This document shows positions 7,610 to 14,115 of a DNA stretch of 64,000 bases, piece by piece. Under the pieces are notes generated by a model. It did not search any database. It worked only from the letters and a program-made list of their open reading frames with translations, and had not been told where the DNA came from. This DNA comes from Candidatus Ornithospirochaeta avicola. Lineage in GTDB: Bacteria > Spirochaetota > Spirochaetia > Sphaerochaetales > Sphaerochaetaceae. The position numbers and the translations under genes are program-made. The number at the start of each line of letters is the position of its first letter. Positions within the stretch are counted from its first letter, which is position 1. The DNA is taken from the NCBI GenBank assembly GCA_019113245.1, contig DXHU01000015.1, positions 85,683 to 149,682 of the forward strand. The letters run 5' to 3'.

Positions 7610-8692
7610 ATGCTGACAAACGAGATTATAAAGAAAGCTCCTAAAGTTGAACTGCATGACCACCTTGATGGAGGACTGAGAATCAGCACAATAATGGAGC
7701 TGGCAGAAAAAGAAGGCATCACCCTTCCAGAGACAGACCCGGATGCTCTCAAAGCCTGGTTCATAGAAGGATGCAAGAAAAAATCACTATCTCTCTATCT
7801 TGAGACATTCAAATATACAACAGCTGTCATGCAGACAAAGGAAGCTCTTGTGCGCATTGCAAGAGAAGCCATGGAAGATTACAGCAAAGAGAACGTGGTG
7901 TATGCTGAGCTCCGCTTTGCGCCTGCACTTCATACACAGAAAGGTCTTAATCTTGAAGAAGTTGTTCAAGCAGTTCTGAAAGGCCTTGATCAGGGAAGAA
8001 AGGAATATGGCGTACAGTTTGGCCTAATCTTATGCGCAATGCGCAACGAGAAGCCAGAGAACACCCTTGAAATAGCGGAGCTTGCTGTTGCATTCAGGGA
8101 AAAAGGCGTAGTCGGTTTCGATATCGCAGGAGATGAATCCGGACATCCGCCGAAAAAGCATCTGGAAGCTTTCAATTACATAAGAAGACAGAATTTCAAT
8201 ATCACCATCCATGCAGGAGAAGCTTTTGGAACAGAGTCCATATGGCAGGCAATCCAGATCTGCGGAGCTCACAGAATCGGACACGGGGTAAGACTTACTG
8301 AGGACATGCTCATCGAGGATAGCAAGATTAAGAAAATGGGAAGCCTCGCGCATTTTGTCCAGGACAGGAGAATACCTCTTGAAATGTGCCTTACCAGCAA
8401 CGTTGGAACAGGAGCGTGCGAGTCGTATCAAGACCATCCATTCCCTGTCTTCTTCAAGAACAGCTTCCGTGTGTTCCTCTGCTCAGACAACCGCCTCATG
8501 AGCGACACGAATCTCACAAAAGAAATGATTATAGCAGCAAGGGAATACGGCCTGTCTCTGCGAGATCTGGAAAAGATTACCATCAATGCAATGAAGAGCG
8601 CATTCATACATCATGACAGAAAGATAAAGATTATCTACGACGTTATAAAGAAAAGATATCAGGAGATCAGAGAAGAATATGGCATATCCTGA
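7610..8692 (+). CDS. add: Adenosine deaminase
   Basis: A 360-residue TIM-barrel metal-dependent hydrolase that converts adenosine (or deoxyadenosine) to inosine for purine salvage in the cytosol. The zinc pair is His16 and His18 in 'VELHDHLDGG'. 'TIHAGEAFG' carries the third zinc His and the catalytic Glu, 'HRIGHGVRL' holds the next conserved His, and 'LCSDNRLMSD' replaces the more common 'TDDP' with the conserved Asp kept. Length is typical. The inosine produced is a substrate of the purine nucleoside phosphorylase at 23.8 kb. The gene is followed after 17 bases by pulA on the same strand. The start is fixed by the promoter geometry described at 7576. Confidence 0.93.
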   Translation: MLTNEIIKKAPKVELHDHLDGGLRISTIMELAEKEGITLPETDPDALKAWFIEGCKKKSLSLYLETFKYTTAVMQTKEALVRIAREAMEDYSKENVVYAELRFAPALHTQKGLNLEEVVQAVLKGLDQGRKEYGVQFGLILCAMRNEKPENTLEIAELAVAFREKGVVGFDIAGDESGHPPKKHLEAFNYIRRQNFNITIHAGEAFGTESIWQAIQICGAHRIGHGVRLTEDMLIEDSKIKKMGSLAHFVQDRRIPLEMCLTSNVGTGACESYQDHPFPVFFKNSFRVFLCSDNRLMSDTNLTKEMIIAAREYGLSLRDLEKITINAMKSAFIHHDRKIKIIYDVIKKRYQEIREEYGIS

Positions 8693-8709
8693 TTCTGAAG
8701 GAAAAACTT

Positions 8710-10620
8710 ATGGCAAATGTTGACCGGTTCGAAAACTGGCCTGTATATAACGGCAAACTTGGATTCAAGCTAGAAAAAGACAGAACAGCATTCAGACTGT
8801 GGGCACCAAGCGCGACACAGGCTGCAGTAAATTTCTTTGAAGATGGATATTTCTCCCAGCGCCATGACAGGATGTACATGACGAGAAAGGCAGAAGGGGT
8901 TTACGAGCTTTCTGTAAACAGAAACCTTGAAGGCACTTATTACACATACACGATTGTCACAGGGGGAGTTGAGTATGAATTTCAGGATCCATACTCAGTG
9001 GCAACGGGCCCAAACGGAAAAAGAAGCCTTATAATCGACTTGAGAAAGACAGACCCCGAAGGATGGGATAAAGATAAGGCTCCAGAAAAACAGAATGAGA
9101 ACATCATCTATGAACTTCATGTAAAGGATTTCACATATCAGCGTTTCAATGGAATCAAGGAAGAGAACAAAGGAAAGTATTTAGGACTTACAGAGAAGAA
9201 CACTGTGCTCTTAAATGACAGCAGCCAGAAAACAGGGCTGTCCTACCTGAAAGACCTTGGAGTGACACATGTCCAGCTCATGCCTGTATATGATTTTGCA
9301 TCCGTGGATGAGCTTGGCTCTGATGAGCATTTCAACTGGGGCTATGACCCTGACAACTTCAATGTCCCAGAAGGATCTTATTCATCGGATCCGATTCATG
9401 GAGAAGTCAGAATCAAGGAACTCAAGAGCATGATCAAAGCCCTTCATGATGAAGGCATAAGAGTAATCATGGATGTGGTTTACAACCATACTTACCATCT
9501 GGATTCATGCCTTTTCAAATCAGAACCATGGTACTTTTACCGCCAGAATGCAGATGGGAGTGCATCAAACGGATCCGGATGCGGCAACGACATTGCATCT
9601 GAGCGACCGATGGTGCATAAATACATACTTTCATCCGTTCTTTACTGGGCTGAAGAATACCACATGGATGGTTTCCGCTTCGATCTGATGGGCCTTCTTG
9701 ATACAGGACTTTTAAATGACATAAGGGCAAAGCTGGATGAGCGCTACGGAAAAGGAGAAAAGCTCATGTACGGAGAGCCCTGGGGTGCTGCAGGAACAAG
9801 CGTGAAAGAAGGTTTCCAGCTTGCTGACCGCAATGCCCTTGTGCTTCTTGATAAGAACATAGGAGCCTTCTGCGATACCACAAGGGACCTGATAAAAGGA
9901 AGCAATTTTGAAAGCACTGCAAGCGGATTCGCAAACGGAGGAAGCGTAGATCTCAACCTGCTGAAGCATGCTGTCACAGGATGGAGCATCGGAGACTGGC
10001 ATTTCAGGACAAAAGCTCCAAGCCAGACAATAAGCTATGTCTCAAGCCATGATGACTGGTGTCTGTGGGACAAGCTCACCCTCACAGTAGACCCGAAAGA
10101 GAACTTCCTTGGCCTTGAAAAGACAACACTCAGAGCAAACCGCTTTGCCGCAGCACTCTATTTCACGATGCAGGGAAGCCTGTTCTTCCTCTCTGGTGAA
10201 GAATGCGCAAGGACAAAAATCGGAATAAAGAACACATACAACTCCCCTCTTTACATAAACAGGTTTGACTGGGTGAGAGCCAGAAAGGCAAAGGAACTTG
10301 TCGACTACTATAAAGGACTCATAAGACTCAGAAAATCTCTGCCTGCCCTGTATGACAAGAGCGAGAAGGCAAAAGAAAGACTGAAAGACTTCCAGATTCT
10401 GGCAAAGAAAACAATAAAGATCACCTTGGACAACAGAGGTGACAGCCCTTATGAAGAAATAGTGCTTTTCTATTTTGGAGATGGGAACACAAGCGTGAAA
10501 CTGGAAGAAACATATTTCAAGCTTCTTGACGGAGAACGCTCAGATTATATGGATTCAAAAGAGGAGATAAGCGGCACTCTCTCTTCTCATGGCCAGGAGG
10601 TGGTCCTGCTTGCACGCTGA
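8710..10620 (+). CDS. pulA: Type I pullulanase (GH13_14)
   Basis: A 636-residue debranching enzyme that cuts alpha-1,6 links in pullulan, glycogen or limit dextrins. It has an N-terminal CBM48-like domain (about residues 15-110), the pullulanase signature as 'FNWGYDP', and the four GH13 regions: 'DVVYNHT', 'GFRFDLMGL' with the nucleophile Asp, 'MYGEPWG' with the acid/base Glu, and 'SSHDDWCLWDKL' with the conserved His-Asp. No signal peptide is present, so it is intracellular and probably trims stored glycogen or imported oligosaccharides. The start has a GAAGGAAAAAC stretch upstream, a weak ribosome site. It is probably cotranscribed with add. Confidence 0.93.
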   Translation: MANVDRFENWPVYNGKLGFKLEKDRTAFRLWAPSATQAAVNFFEDGYFSQRHDRMYMTRKAEGVYELSVNRNLEGTYYTYTIVTGGVEYEFQDPYSVATGPNGKRSLIIDLRKTDPEGWDKDKAPEKQNENIIYELHVKDFTYQRFNGIKEENKGKYLGLTEKNTVLLNDSSQKTGLSYLKDLGVTHVQLMPVYDFASVDELGSDEHFNWGYDPDNFNVPEGSYSSDPIHGEVRIKELKSMIKALHDEGIRVIMDVVYNHTYHLDSCLFKSEPWYFYRQNADGSASNGSGCGNDIASERPMVHKYILSSVLYWAEEYHMDGFRFDLMGLLDTGLLNDIRAKLDERYGKGEKLMYGEPWGAAGTSVKEGFQLADRNALVLLDKNIGAFCDTTRDLIKGSNFESTASGFANGGSVDLNLLKHAVTGWSIGDWHFRTKAPSQTISYVSSHDDWCLWDKLTLTVDPKENFLGLEKTTLRANRFAAALYFTMQGSLFFLSGEECARTKIGIKNTYNSPLYINRFDWVRARKAKELVDYYKGLIRLRKSLPALYDKSEKAKERLKDFQILAKKTIKITLDNRGDSPYEEIVLFYFGDGNTSVKLEETYFKLLDGERSDYMDSKEEISGTLSSHGQEVVLLAR

Positions 10621-10622
10621 CT

Positions 10623-10639
10623 TGGCATGATTGTTGCAT
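10623..10639 (+). promoter_or_regulatory. Candidate sigma-54 promoter P1
   Basis: TGGCATG, four bases, TTGCAT: GG at 10624-10625 and GC at 10636-10637 with exactly ten bases between them, the fixed -24/-12 spacing of sigma-54 promoters. It starts two bases after the pulA stop. The predicted transcription start is near 10649-10651. Confidence 0.6.
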
Positions 10640-10650
10640 GTTTATAGTTA

Positions 10651-10718
10651 CAGAGCAAACAGTTTTTTTCAACCTCCTTTTTTAGCATAACAGGCGCCAA
10701 AACGGCGCCTTCTTTATT
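10651..10718 (+). ncRNA. Candidate small RNA 1 of a tandem pair
   Basis: The inferred transcript starts at CAGAGCAAACAG (10651-10662), about 13 bases after the -12 element of P1. It then has a U-rich stretch and CAACCTCCTTTTTT (10670-10683), which would be complementary to an AAGGAGG Shine-Dalgarno. It ends in a clean intrinsic terminator: AGGCGCC/GGCGCCT (10692-10698 with 10704-10710), loop AAAAC, then a T-rich tail. The same hairpin may also serve as the terminator of pulA. The 5' end is nearly the same as that of small RNA 2. There is no open reading frame of note. Confidence 0.5.
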
Positions 10719-10734
10719 GCGCAAATAATGCACA

Positions 10735-10777
10735 GTGTGAAAAATATTCACACCTTTTACTGTGAATTTTCTTCACA
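10735..10777. promoter_or_regulatory. Tandem palindromes, candidate enhancer (activator) sites
   Basis: GTGTGAA-N5-TTCACAC (10735-10753) and TGTGAA-N5-TTCACA (10761-10777) are perfect inverted repeats of the same sequence and spacing, 25 bases centre to centre. The arm-N5-arm, 17-base format is that of NtrC-type activator sites. They lie about 79 and 54 bases upstream of the predicted start from P2 and downstream of P1. Confidence 0.55.
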
Positions 10778-10796
10778 TTTACCCCAAAACCACAGC

Positions 10797-10813
10797 TGGC
10801 ATGGGTTTTGCAT
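10797..10813 (+). promoter_or_regulatory. Candidate sigma-54 promoter P2
   Basis: TGGCATG, four bases, TTGCAT: GG at 10798-10799 and GC at 10810-10811, again with ten bases between. The predicted start is C10823, which is the first base of the shared CAGAGCAA motif. Confidence 0.65.
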
Positions 10814-10822
10814 TAAAATTTT

Positions 10823-10884
10823 CAGAGCAACAGATTATATTGCATCGTCAGATTTCTCCCACCCATTACTGACGATGCTTTTTT
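10823..10884 (+). ncRNA. Candidate small RNA 2 of a tandem pair
   Basis: The inferred transcript of about 62 bases starts at CAGAGCAACAG (10823-10833), exactly twelve bases after the -12 element of P2. It ends in a ten-base-pair hairpin (GCATCGTCAG at 10842-10851 with CTGACGATGC at 10869-10878) followed by six T, an intrinsic terminator. The 17-base loop contains CTCCCACCC, a C-rich stretch that could pair with GGGAG or GGTGGG in mRNA leaders, as in known small RNAs that block ribosome binding sites. No peptide is predicted. The start of rlmE follows 30 bases on with its own weak -10. Confidence 0.6.
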
Positions 10885-10913
10885 ATTTTCTGCATTTTTA
10901 TTAAACTTCTTTT

Positions 10914-11513
10914 ATGGCAAATTCAAGACGGGACAAAGCAGACTCATATACTCAGAAAGCACATAAGGAAGGTTACCCCGCCAGAAGTGTTTACAAGCTT
11001 GAGGAGATCAATCAGAATCACAGGATCATAAAACCAGGAGACACTGTCCTTGATGTCGGAGCTGCCCCAGGATCATGGACTCTTTATACGCACAGAATGC
11101 TTATAAAAGGAAACGGAAGAATTATCTCATGCGATCTCAACCCACTCAATCTCTCACCTATTCCCCCTACAGTCACAGAAATAACAGGAGATGCATTCAG
11201 CGCTCAGATAAGAGCACGTCTTGTTGAGCTTGGCCCATATGATGCGATAATAAGCGATGCGGCTCCTATGACAACAGGCAACCGCACTGTGGACACAACA
11301 AGGAGCGAGGCTCTGGCTGAGAATGTCCTCATGCTTGCTCAGGAGCAGCTCAAGAAAGGCGGCAACCTTGTCATAAAGATTTTCCAGGGCGGAGGCCAGG
11401 AGGCGATTCTCAAGAACATGAGAACAATCTTTGAGAAAGCAAAAGCCTTCAAGCCAAAGGCATCACGTGACGACAGCTTTGAAATCTTCCTCATTGGACT
11501 GAATAAAAAGTGA
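10914..11513 (+). CDS. rlmE: 23S rRNA (uridine-2'-O)-methyltransferase
   Basis: A 199-residue FtsJ-fold methyltransferase that modifies U2552 in the A-loop of 23S rRNA. The SAM-binding loop is 'VLDVGAAPGSW', the catalytic Asp lies in 'SDAAPMTTGNRTVD', the second Lys in 'NLVIKIFQGG', and the closing Glu in 'SFEIFLIG', completing the K-D-K-E set. Length is close to the E. coli protein (209). The start has no Shine-Dalgarno and a TAAACT -10 ends six bases upstream, though no good -35 is visible. The TGA stop (11511-11513) lies inside the GTGAAC right end of the adjacent TnpB element, so the insertion has supplied or preserved the stop codon. Confidence 0.93.
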   Translation: MANSRRDKADSYTQKAHKEGYPARSVYKLEEINQNHRIIKPGDTVLDVGAAPGSWTLYTHRMLIKGNGRIISCDLNPLNLSPIPPTVTEITGDAFSAQIRARLVELGPYDAIISDAAPMTTGNRTVDTTRSEALAENVLMLAQEQLKKGGNLVIKIFQGGGQEAILKNMRTIFEKAKAFKPKASRDDSFEIFLIGLNKK

Positions 11514-12954
11514 ACTACCTCCATCCTAAAGGATGAAAGCTTCCGGATTCAACGCAGAATGCTTTTCTACCTCATACGAGGTATCAAAGGCTGACTTCCG
11601 CTCCACCGGAGTACGCTTCTGTTCCGGAAGCGTGCAGGCTATTTTATGCTTTCCTGCAAGCAGCAATGTTTTGGCGGCTTTTATATCGCGGTCTTCGCTA
11701 TACCCGCATCTGTCACAGAAGAATGTCCTATCTGAAAGCGTGATGCTTTCATGGATATGCCCGCACTCCGGACACATCCTCGTTGATGGGAAGAAGCGGT
11801 CTATTACAAGAACATTCTTGTTTGATTTAAGTTTACCCTTCAGTGTACCGAGTGCAGAATTCTGCACCTGTTTCCCGAAGAGCCCCTTATGCCATCCCTT
11901 GATGTTCTCATCCTGCATTACAATCACTGTCCTTCCCGCTGTGATGTCGTGATACACCTGATTGGCCTTGGCTCGCCTCCTGTTTGCAAGCCTCTCGTAT
12001 TCCCTCCGCATAAGCTGTCTTGTGTCATACCAGCCCTTGGAACCCTTCTTCTGGCGGGCAAGCTTCTTATGCAGCCCCTTGAGGCGTTCCGATTCTCGGA
12101 CCTGTATGTCGTACTTATCTCCTTCAGAGGTTGTTATAGTTGTCTTTATTCCAAAATCGAGACCGATGTCAGGCCTCTTCTCTGCATTTCCATTTCCTTC
12201 AGTTTTATGGGTGTAGCATGTCAGCATGAGGTATATACCTGACGGTCTTTTCACGAGTTTCGCGTTGGAAAATTCCGCACAGGAGGGTATCTGCTCCATG
12301 CCGAAGACTCTTATCGGTCTCTTTACTCCTGCGATGTGTACGGTATTCCTGTATTTCCCGTGCTTGTTGCCTTCTGTCCCATAGCATATCCAGTGGGTAT
12401 TGCCATACTGGTTGAGCTCAATTGAATCGTAGGATGACCTGAATTTAAGTTTTCCGTTACTCCTTCCTCTCTTATTCCTCTTTGCGGCAAGAGATGCCAT
12501 ATCCTGCTTCAGGGAGGAATATACGGACTGTATGAACTTGGCGGGCATCGTAAGACATCTGTCTACTTTATTACCATCCTTATCTAGAGATGTGATATCT
12601 CTTGTTTTGGTATCGAAAGATTTGAATGCATCAGCATCAAGGGAGATGAGATAATTGCAAAGCCAGCGGCACTGGGTGAAATACATCCACAGATTGTTTC
12701 TCTCACTCTTGTTTAAACACTTGAGATCAAGCTTCATCTCTATAACTAAAGGACGCATCAAAGAATGACGCTCATGTGTCTTTCTAAGCGTTTCTTTTAT
12801 AATAGAGTTCTTCTGGATGCGTTCCTTTTCAGTCATGATTCATTATACAAAAAAACGTTTAGTTATTCAATCATATTTGCTTAAATAGCAATAATTTATT
12901 ATATTTCATTAGCAATTCATCTCACACCTTGAAAGGAGTGAGCTTTCTTGCTGA
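11510..12954 (-). mobile_element. IS200/IS605-superfamily element (tnpB only), copy 1
   Basis: The ends were set by comparing this copy with the one at 48453-49930. The left end (12954 on the plus strand, reading leftwards) begins TCAGCAAG and holds a hairpin: outer arms AGCAA/TTGCT and an inner stem CTCAC/GTGAG (12921-12925 with 12938-12942). The right end is GTTCAC at 11515-11510. Only a tnpB gene is carried; there is no tnpA, as in IS1341-type elements, which need a transposase in trans. The unit is about 1.45 kb and abuts the stop codon of rlmE. Confidence 0.8.
11526..12836 (-). CDS. tnpB: TnpB-like RNA-guided endonuclease, copy 1
   Basis: A 436-residue OrfB/TnpB protein. The RuvC core is complete by eye: Asp in 'DIGLDFGIKTT', Glu in 'VMQDENIKGWH' and the last Asp in 'SEDRDIKAAKTLL'. 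A C4 zinc ribbon (CPEC...CDRC) sits between the last two. The N-terminal wedge region carries 'CRWLCNYLISLDADAF'. It is therefore likely to be an active omega-RNA-guided nuclease that cuts the empty donor site and helps keep the element. The omega RNA would come from the 3' end of the gene and the right end, with a guide read from rlmE (complement of 11490-11509). The start has TATAAT five bases upstream and TTGAAT 17 bases before that. The copy-2 protein is closely similar. Confidence 0.88.
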   Translation of the reverse strand: MTEKERIQKNSIIKETLRKTHERHSLMRPLVIEMKLDLKCLNKSERNNLWMYFTQCRWLCNYLISLDADAFKSFDTKTRDITSLDKDGNKVDRCLTMPAKFIQSVYSSLKQDMASLAAKRNKRGRSNGKLKFRSSYDSIELNQYGNTHWICYGTEGNKHGKYRNTVHIAGVKRPIRVFGMEQIPSCAEFSNAKLVKRPSGIYLMLTCYTHKTEGNGNAEKRPDIGLDFGIKTTITTSEGDKYDIQVRESERLKGLHKKLARQKKGSKGWYDTRQLMRREYERLANRRRAKANQVYHDITAGRTVIVMQDENIKGWHKGLFGKQVQNSALGTLKGKLKSNKNVLVIDRFFPSTRMCPECGHIHESITLSDRTFFCDRCGYSEDRDIKAAKTLLLAGKHKIACTLPEQKRTPVERKSAFDTSYEVEKHSALNPEAFIL

Positions 12955-12955
12955 A

Positions 12956-13205
12956 TGTTTTGTAAAATTTCCATCAGACATGGATTCTAGGTCATCAACT
13001 TTTACTGATTTTTGCCTTGCTATTACTGCAAGCGGAGCTTACTACTTTGATGAAAATGATTCTCTCGGCATCGGCCTTAATATAGGTGTTGGAATATTCT
13101 TCAATTTATTTCAAAGCAAGTGCGGAAGAAATTAAATACACCCGGAATCCAGGACTTCTCGGCATAGATATTTCCCCGAGAATTGGAGCATCATATTCTT
13201 TCTAA
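12956..13205 (+). pseudogene. Remnant of an outer-membrane beta-barrel protein gene
   Basis: This stretch between the TnpB element and mscS has no intact gene. It translates to a barrel-like C terminus in two frames: residues such as 'AYYFDENDSLGIGLNIGVG' in one frame, then after a frameshift near 13118-13130 'NPGLLGIDISPRIGASYSF' followed by TAA at 13203. Alternating hydrophobic strands and a terminal Phe are the usual C-terminal signature for outer-membrane protein insertion. The 5' part of the gene is gone; the TnpB left end touches the remnant. The call of remnant is well supported, but the protein family is not known. Confidence 0.6.
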
Positions 13206-13213
13206 TACGAAAA

Positions 13214-13244
13214 GAAAAACCAATGGGCAGGAAATCCTGCCCAT
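13214..13244 (-). terminator. mscS terminator
   Basis: On the minus strand ATGGGCAGGA, two-base loop, TCCTGCCCAT (13244-13223), then TGGTTTTTCTTTTC. It follows the mscS stop by nine bases. Confidence 0.8.
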
Positions 13245-13252
13245 CAATATTT

Positions 13253-14059
13253 TCAGCTCTTGCTGATTATATTCACATCCAGCTTGTCATACGGGATTTC
13301 GATATTCTCTTTTCTAAGAGCCTCGACTATATCCTGCTGGAACCTCCAGTAGACTGGCCAGTAATTTTCAGGCTTCACCCATGGACGGACAACGAAGTCA
13401 AGCGAGGAGTCATTGAGCTTGCTGAGTTCTACAACAGGCGTCGGGTTCTCAAGGATTTCAGGATATGATGAAATTAGGCCTCTTATTACCTGCTTGACCT
13501 TATCTATATCGCTGTTATAGGCAACCTGGACAACCATATCCATCCTTCGCCTCTCTATATCTGAATAGTTGACTATGACGCTCCCCCACACTGTCTTGTT
13601 CGAAAGTGTTATCTTTCTGTTGTCTGCGCCTCCTAAAGTGACACTCAGAAGATCCATAGAGACAACAGTACCGCTTACAGAGTCGATGTCAACATAATCT
13701 CCGATTCTGAACGGATTTGTAACTGCAATGAGAAATCCGCTGAAAAATGAAGAAACAGACTCCTGAAGAGCAAAGCCAAGCACGACGCCTGTAACTCCGA
13801 GTCCTGTTATAATCGGCGTGACGTTTATACCGAAAACATATAAAAGAGAAATCGTGGTGCATACCCAGAGGATGAAATTTATTGTCTTTCTGACTACAGA
13901 GCATATTAAAGGAGACACCCTTGTGCTCTTATTAGCTAGACGTACAAAAAACCTCTTTACGAGCTTGGTGACAACAAGCGTCACAAGAATTATGACTACA
14001 ACTGCAAGCGCACGGTCCAAAATATCCGTCAGAATGGATTCAAAGTTTATTCCTACCAT
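13253..14059 (-). CDS. Small-conductance mechanosensitive channel (MscS family)
   Basis: A 268-residue inner-membrane protein. Three hydrophobic helices (about residues 12-32, 55-78 and 83-110) are followed by the MscS beta domain with 'FRIGDYVDIDSVSGTVVSMDL', the family hallmark. TM3 carries the Gly/Ala-rich pore pattern 'GLGVTGVVLGFALQESVSSFF'. Length is close to E. coli MscS (286). It would open on membrane tension to release solutes after osmotic downshock. An AAGGA ribosome site lies before the ATG. It lies after htpG on the same strand, but a terminator at 14073-14098 sits between them, so transcription from htpG is likely reduced. Confidence 0.92.
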   Translation of the reverse strand: MVGINFESILTDILDRALAVVVIILVTLVVTKLVKRFFVRLANKSTRVSPLICSVVRKTINFILWVCTTISLLYVFGINVTPIITGLGVTGVVLGFALQESVSSFFSGFLIAVTNPFRIGDYVDIDSVSGTVVSMDLLSVTLGGADNRKITLSNKTVWGSVIVNYSDIERRRMDMVVQVAYNSDIDKVKQVIRGLISSYPEILENPTPVVELSKLNDSSLDFVVRPWVKPENYWPVYWRFQQDIVEALRKENIEIPYDKLDVNIISKS

Positions 14060-14072
14060 AATTCATCCTTAT

Positions 14073-14098
14073 AAAAAATATGGGAGCAATGCTCCCAT
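14073..14098 (-). terminator. Terminator between htpG and mscS
   Basis: On the minus strand ATGGGAGC, loop ATT, GCTCCCAT (14098-14080), then ATTTTTTAT. It stops htpG transcription just before the mscS ribosome site. Confidence 0.75.
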
Positions 14099-14115
14099 CT
14101 AAATTTACATTAATT

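Noticed and set aside
10735..10777. CRP-type sites (TGTGA-N6-TCACA)
   Set aside because: The gap between the pentamers is seven bases in both, not six, and the sites sit beside sigma-54 boxes, so an enhancer-type reading is preferred.
12929..13135. A 68-codon open frame starting in the TnpB left end
   Set aside because: Its first residues are read from the element's hairpin, and the rest is one frame of the decayed barrel gene; it is not a gene.
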